Assembly (NCBI GenBank): GCA_002361875.1
Contig: DERX01000020.1
Span: forward strand, 1,295-8,860
DNA from: Ruminococcaceae bacterium UBA3329
Lineage (GTDB): Bacteria; Bacillota; Clostridia; Oscillospirales; Acutalibacteraceae
Reading direction: 5' to 3'
Length of the DNA stretch: 7,566 nucleotides
The notes below the pieces were generated by a model. The model was not told where the DNA came from. It made no database searches and worked only from the letters and a program-made list of their open reading frames with translations. How positions within the stretch are numbered: position 1 is the stretch's first letter; each line of letters opens with the position of its first letter. A program made the position numbers and the translations under genes. Below, in pieces: positions 7,132 to 7,566 of the stretch.

Positions 7132-7151
7132 GAATACCGTGTCAGGTATTC
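7132..7151 (-). repeat. Perfect inverted repeat over the tepA stop codon
   Basis: GAATACC and GGTATTC are perfectly complementary 7-base arms around a 6-base loop (TGACAC as transcribed) that contains the TGA stop of tepA. No U-tract follows, so it is not an intrinsic terminator. The 3' arm ends 7 bases before the AAGGAG site of ftsK, so in mRNA the hairpin would stand just upstream of that site and be melted by ribosomes finishing tepA. The repeat is seen directly; a role in coupling or mRNA processing is inference. Confidence 0.5.
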
Positions 7152-7566
7152 GTCTTAATTGCTCTGTTTAGAAAATCAAGTGCGTCATTAAAATTGCCCA
7201 CTGCGTCAATAAGTCCCTCTTTTACTGCCGCTTCACCGTCCAAAACAGAGCCAACATCCATAACAAGCTCTTCGGTGGACAGCATCAGCTCACGGAATCT
7301 TTCGGGGGAAATATTTGAATTTTTAGACACAAAATTTACAATTCTTTCCTGCATTCTTTTAAAATAGGAAAAAGTCTGTGCCGTACCCAAAACAACGCCG
7401 TTCATTCTGACAGGGTGCACTGTCATTGTGGCACTCGGTACAATAAAAGACTTGTCCGCCGCCACGGCTAAAGGTACTCCGATTGAGTGACCGCCGCCAA
7501 GAACAACGGAAGCACTCGGCTTTTTAGTTCCCGAAATAAGCTCGGCAATTGCAAGACCTGCCTCAA
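7142..7566 (-). CDS. tepA: TepA-like ClpP-family serine protease, C-terminal 140 residues (5' end cut by window)
   Basis: The frame is open from the right edge to the TGA at 7142-7144; the start lies outside, and an internal GTG at 7465 is not the real start. The product belongs to the ClpP/crotonase-fold serine proteases, closest in my reading to Bacillus TepA (YmfB). Visible marks are EAGLAIAELISG, then GGGHSIG holding the likely nucleophile Ser (codon 7484-7486), then MTVHPVRMNG with the likely catalytic His (codon 7415-7417), and VMDVG, whose Asp is the best candidate for the third triad member. The closing KEGLIDAVG segment is typical of ClpP relatives. TepA in B. subtilis has been linked to protein secretion and to degradation of small acid-soluble spore proteins during outgrowth. 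The gene sits 34 bases before ftsK, resembling the tepA/spoIIIE neighbourhood of Bacillus, and probably belongs to the same operon. Confidence 0.88.
   Translation of the reverse strand, partial: EAGLAIAELISGTKKPSASVVLGGGHSIGVPLAVAADKSFIVPSATMTVHPVRMNGVVLGTAQTFSYFKRMQERIVNFVSKNSNISPERFRELMLSTEELVMDVGSVLDGEAAVKEGLIDAVGNFNDALDFLNRAIKTNT

Noticed and set aside
6830..7171. Plus-strand open frame opposite the FtsK N-terminus and the ftsK/tepA junction
   Set aside because: It is opposite the membrane segments of ftsK, and its hydrophobic/Asn-rich product is what the reverse of such coding DNA gives.
7142..7465. A separate 107-residue gene starting at the GTG at 7465
   Set aside because: The same frame continues upstream to the window edge with the conserved GGGHSIG active-site motif, so this is only the tail of the larger TepA-like gene.
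1..7566. Mobile element, phage, CRISPR, tRNA or defence system
   Set aside because: I saw no transposase or integrase, direct-repeat array, tRNA-like cloverleaf or defence domain; genes fill almost the whole window and all are core or widespread families.

Overview
The window is compact, low-GC bacterial DNA in which every recognisable gene lies on the minus strand, so transcription runs from high to low coordinates. The proteins (TepA-like ClpP protease, SpoIIIE/FtsK DNA pump, S2, EF-Ts), the strong AGGAGG ribosome binding sites and the dense overlapping genes point to a Firmicute. It is most likely a clostridial (Oscillospiraceae/Ruminococcaceae-like) chromosome; the rank below class is inference. 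The tepA-ftsK pairing resembles the tepA/spoIIIE neighbourhood of Bacillus and suggests sporulating ancestry, but does not prove that this organism forms spores.

Layout in transcription order: (1) 7566-7142, the 3' part of a ClpP-like TepA protease gene, cut by the window edge; (2) 7107-4615, an FtsK/SpoIIIE DNA translocase; (3) 4622-2703, a YgiQ-family radical SAM protein; (4) 2740-1742, a membrane-anchored ComEC-type metallo-beta-lactamase-fold hydrolase; (5) 1749-1528, a small DUF3006 protein; (6) a 149-base gap holding a near-consensus promoter and a structured leader; (7) 1378-632, rpsB (ribosomal protein S2); (8) 561 to the left edge, tsf (EF-Ts), cut by the window edge.

Genes 1-5 look like one operon. 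The first two are 34 bases apart, and the following junctions overlap by 8, 38 and 8 bases, so translational coupling is likely. rpsB-tsf is the classic translation operon. It has its own extended -10 promoter immediately after the DUF3006 gene, a hairpin at the predicted 5' end of its mRNA and another hairpin between the two genes.

Almost everything here is core or widely conserved. I found no mobile element, CRISPR array, tRNA or rRNA, and no convincing new biological system. The points worth a second look are the tail of the first operon (DNA pump, radical SAM enzyme, surface hydrolase and DUF3006 in tightly coupled order), the altered first motif of that hydrolase, and the RNA structures around rpsB-tsf and at the tepA/ftsK junction.
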